From positions 1 to 64,000 of the IMG/VR virus record IMGVR_UViG_3300035703_000080: 64,000 nt of DNA; one strand, written 5' to 3'. This DNA is from a virus. Of this stretch, positions 62,965-64,000 are shown piece by piece. How positions within the stretch are numbered: position 1 is the first letter of the stretch; each line of letters opens with the position of its first letter. A program made the position numbers and the translations under genes. The notes under the pieces were generated by a model. The model made no database searches, was not told where the DNA came from, and worked only from the letters and a program-made list of their open reading frames with translations.

Positions 62965-64000
62965 GTATCTGGGCCAATATCGTCAAACGCTTCAAAGCAC
63001 CGGCACTGCCGTTGCCCACGCGTGAGTACGACCTGAACTACTTCAACCAGCTTCTCAGTGTTCTCCGCCTTTACTTCAACCAACTGGATAACCTGCTTGG
63101 AGAAATCGTGGCCGCACAACCTGTAAACGTCCAGTTCTACGGCTCTGCCTTGGACGCGTTTGGCCGCGCACGGTTCAGCCAGCCTTTCACCCTGTTTGAC
63201 AGCCAGAACAGGTACGCCAAGAATGACGATTTTGATGAGGCACTGACCGGGTCTGGCACGGTGACCTACGTCACCAATGAGTCCACGGTAGAGTTGAACA
63301 CCACCACAGCTTCCGGCGACAAGGTCATTCGGCAAACCAAGCGCTCGTTCTCGTACCAACCCGGGAAGAGTCTGCTGACGTTCAACACTTTTGTGATGAG
63401 CGCAGCGCAGCCGGATCTTCGGATGCGGGTTGGGTATTTCAACGATCAGAACGGCGTGTTCTTTGACCGCAGCGGGTCAACGCTGTACTTCGTGCGCAGG
63501 ACGTATGTTTCGGGTGCGGCGGTAGACACTCCCGTAGCCCAGATTGACTGGAACGGCGACAAGTTGGACGGCACTGGAGATTCAGGGCTTACCCTCGACG
63601 TTACTAAGGCGCAAATTCTTTGGCAGGACTTCGAGTGGCTTGGAGTTGGCTCCGTCCGGTGCGGCTTCGTGATCGACGGGCAGGTCATCATCTGCCATAC
63701 GTTTCAAAATGCCAACAACCTGACCAGCGTTTACATGACGACGGCAATTCTGCCGCTGCGGTACGAGGTCGAAAACGTCGGGTCGATTGCTTCCAACGCC
63801 AAGCTCAAGCAGATCTGCTCGACGGTGATCTCGGAAGGCGGGTATGAGAAAAAGGTGAACCTGAACGTCGCCCGAATGACCACGGCGAACACCGGCGTCA
63901 CCACGAGTTTCATCCCCCTGGTCTCCATCCGTCTTGCCTCGGGCCGCACGGGTGCGGTGGTGCTGCCTGACGGATACTCTGCTCTGTGCAGCGGGACGAA
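62961..64000 (+). CDS. Tail protein, 3' end beyond the window
   Basis: ATG 62961 overlaps the previous stop (ATGA). Visible part has 346 residues: SIWANIVKRFKAPALPLPTR, LLSVLRLYFNQLDNLLGEIV, and beta strands of a tail-fibre/adhesin type (FGRARFSQPFTLFDSQNRYA, LRMRVGYFNDQNGVFFDRSG). No stop before base 64000. Likely tail or receptor-binding protein. Confidence 0.75.
   Translation, partial: MSIWANIVKRFKAPALPLPTREYDLNYFNQLLSVLRLYFNQLDNLLGEIVAAQPVNVQFYGSALDAFGRARFSQPFTLFDSQNRYAKNDDFDEALTGSGTVTYVTNESTVELNTTTASGDKVIRQTKRSFSYQPGKSLLTFNTFVMSAAQPDLRMRVGYFNDQNGVFFDRSGSTLYFVRRTYVSGAAVDTPVAQIDWNGDKLDGTGDSGLTLDVTKAQILWQDFEWLGVGSVRCGFVIDGQVIICHTFQNANNLTSVYMTTAILPLRYEVENVGSIASNAKLKQICSTVISEGGYEKKVNLNVARMTTANTGVTTSFIPLVSIRLASGRTGAVVLPDGYSALCSGT

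Noticed and set aside
1-64000. tRNA or rRNA genes
   Set aside because: No cloverleaf with a GGTTC-type T-arm and CCA-side stem, and no rRNA-like segment, was found by eye on either strand; a tRNAscan run could settle this.

Overview
The window is a contiguous piece of a strictly lytic-looking tailed double-stranded DNA phage genome (Caudoviricetes), GC-rich, most likely infecting a Gram-negative proteobacterium. The evidence is a full head/tail module (terminase, portal, scaffold, HK97-type capsid, adaptors, tail fibres), a lysis cassette, a phage family A DNA polymerase and primase-helicase, and a giant virion-type polyvalent protein. No integrase, repressor/lysogeny module, tRNA, rRNA or CRISPR array was seen. 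Many small proteins look like those of aquatic (freshwater/marine) virome phages, but I could not run a search, so host and genus are inference.

Layout. Two opposed transcription blocks start from an intergenic region near 39.1-39.5 kb. The rightward late block (39.5-64 kb, probably continuing off the right end and re-entering at 1-11.7 kb) holds terS-like, TerL, portal, GroES-like protein, scaffold, capsid, tail fibres, many tiny basic proteins, adaptor proteins, S74-type tail fibre, GH108 endolysin, holin and large tail proteins; at 1-11.7 kb it carries two Q/A-rich repeat proteins and a 2,865-residue polyvalent protein. The leftward early block (39.1 down to 11.6 kb) holds about 50 genes: first small accessory genes (39-29 kb), nearly all unknown, many of them preceded by a copy of an 18-bp palindrome; then a run of short ATGA-coupled genes (29-24.4 kb); a duplicated 164-bp structured element (24.05-24.39 kb); and finally the replication module (24-11.8 kb): VRR-NUC nuclease, DNA polymerase, metallopeptidase, Cas4-like nuclease, HNH protein, SNF2/DEAD-type helicase, SSB-like protein, HTH protein and primase-helicase.

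The most striking system is a pair of inteins, one in the helicase (after the DE of motif II) and one in the DNA polymerase (just before the conserved CVQ-x-x-AR segment). Both have normal class 1 splicing blocks, but neither has an in-frame homing endonuclease. Instead a complete endonuclease gene is overprinted in the +1 frame of each intein: an EDxHD/Vsr-type enzyme in the helicase intein and an HNH enzyme in the polymerase intein. Both nested genes end at the same TAG triplet hidden in the intein C-terminal block (shared 13-mer TAGTACACAACTG), eight bases before the splice-junction base. A free-standing HNH protein clearly related to the nested one is encoded in the late block at 50.4 kb. 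Three further free-standing HNH proteins (19.2, 30.8 and 54.8 kb) show that homing endonucleases have invaded this genome repeatedly.

Other regulatory structure includes back-to-back overlapping sigma70-like promoters at 39.44-39.48 kb, two more leftward promoters (29.6 and 16.7 kb), a strong rightward terminator after the capsid gene, 14 copies of GGGGGACA-NN-TGTCCCCC in the early block, and reused ribosome-binding junctions.
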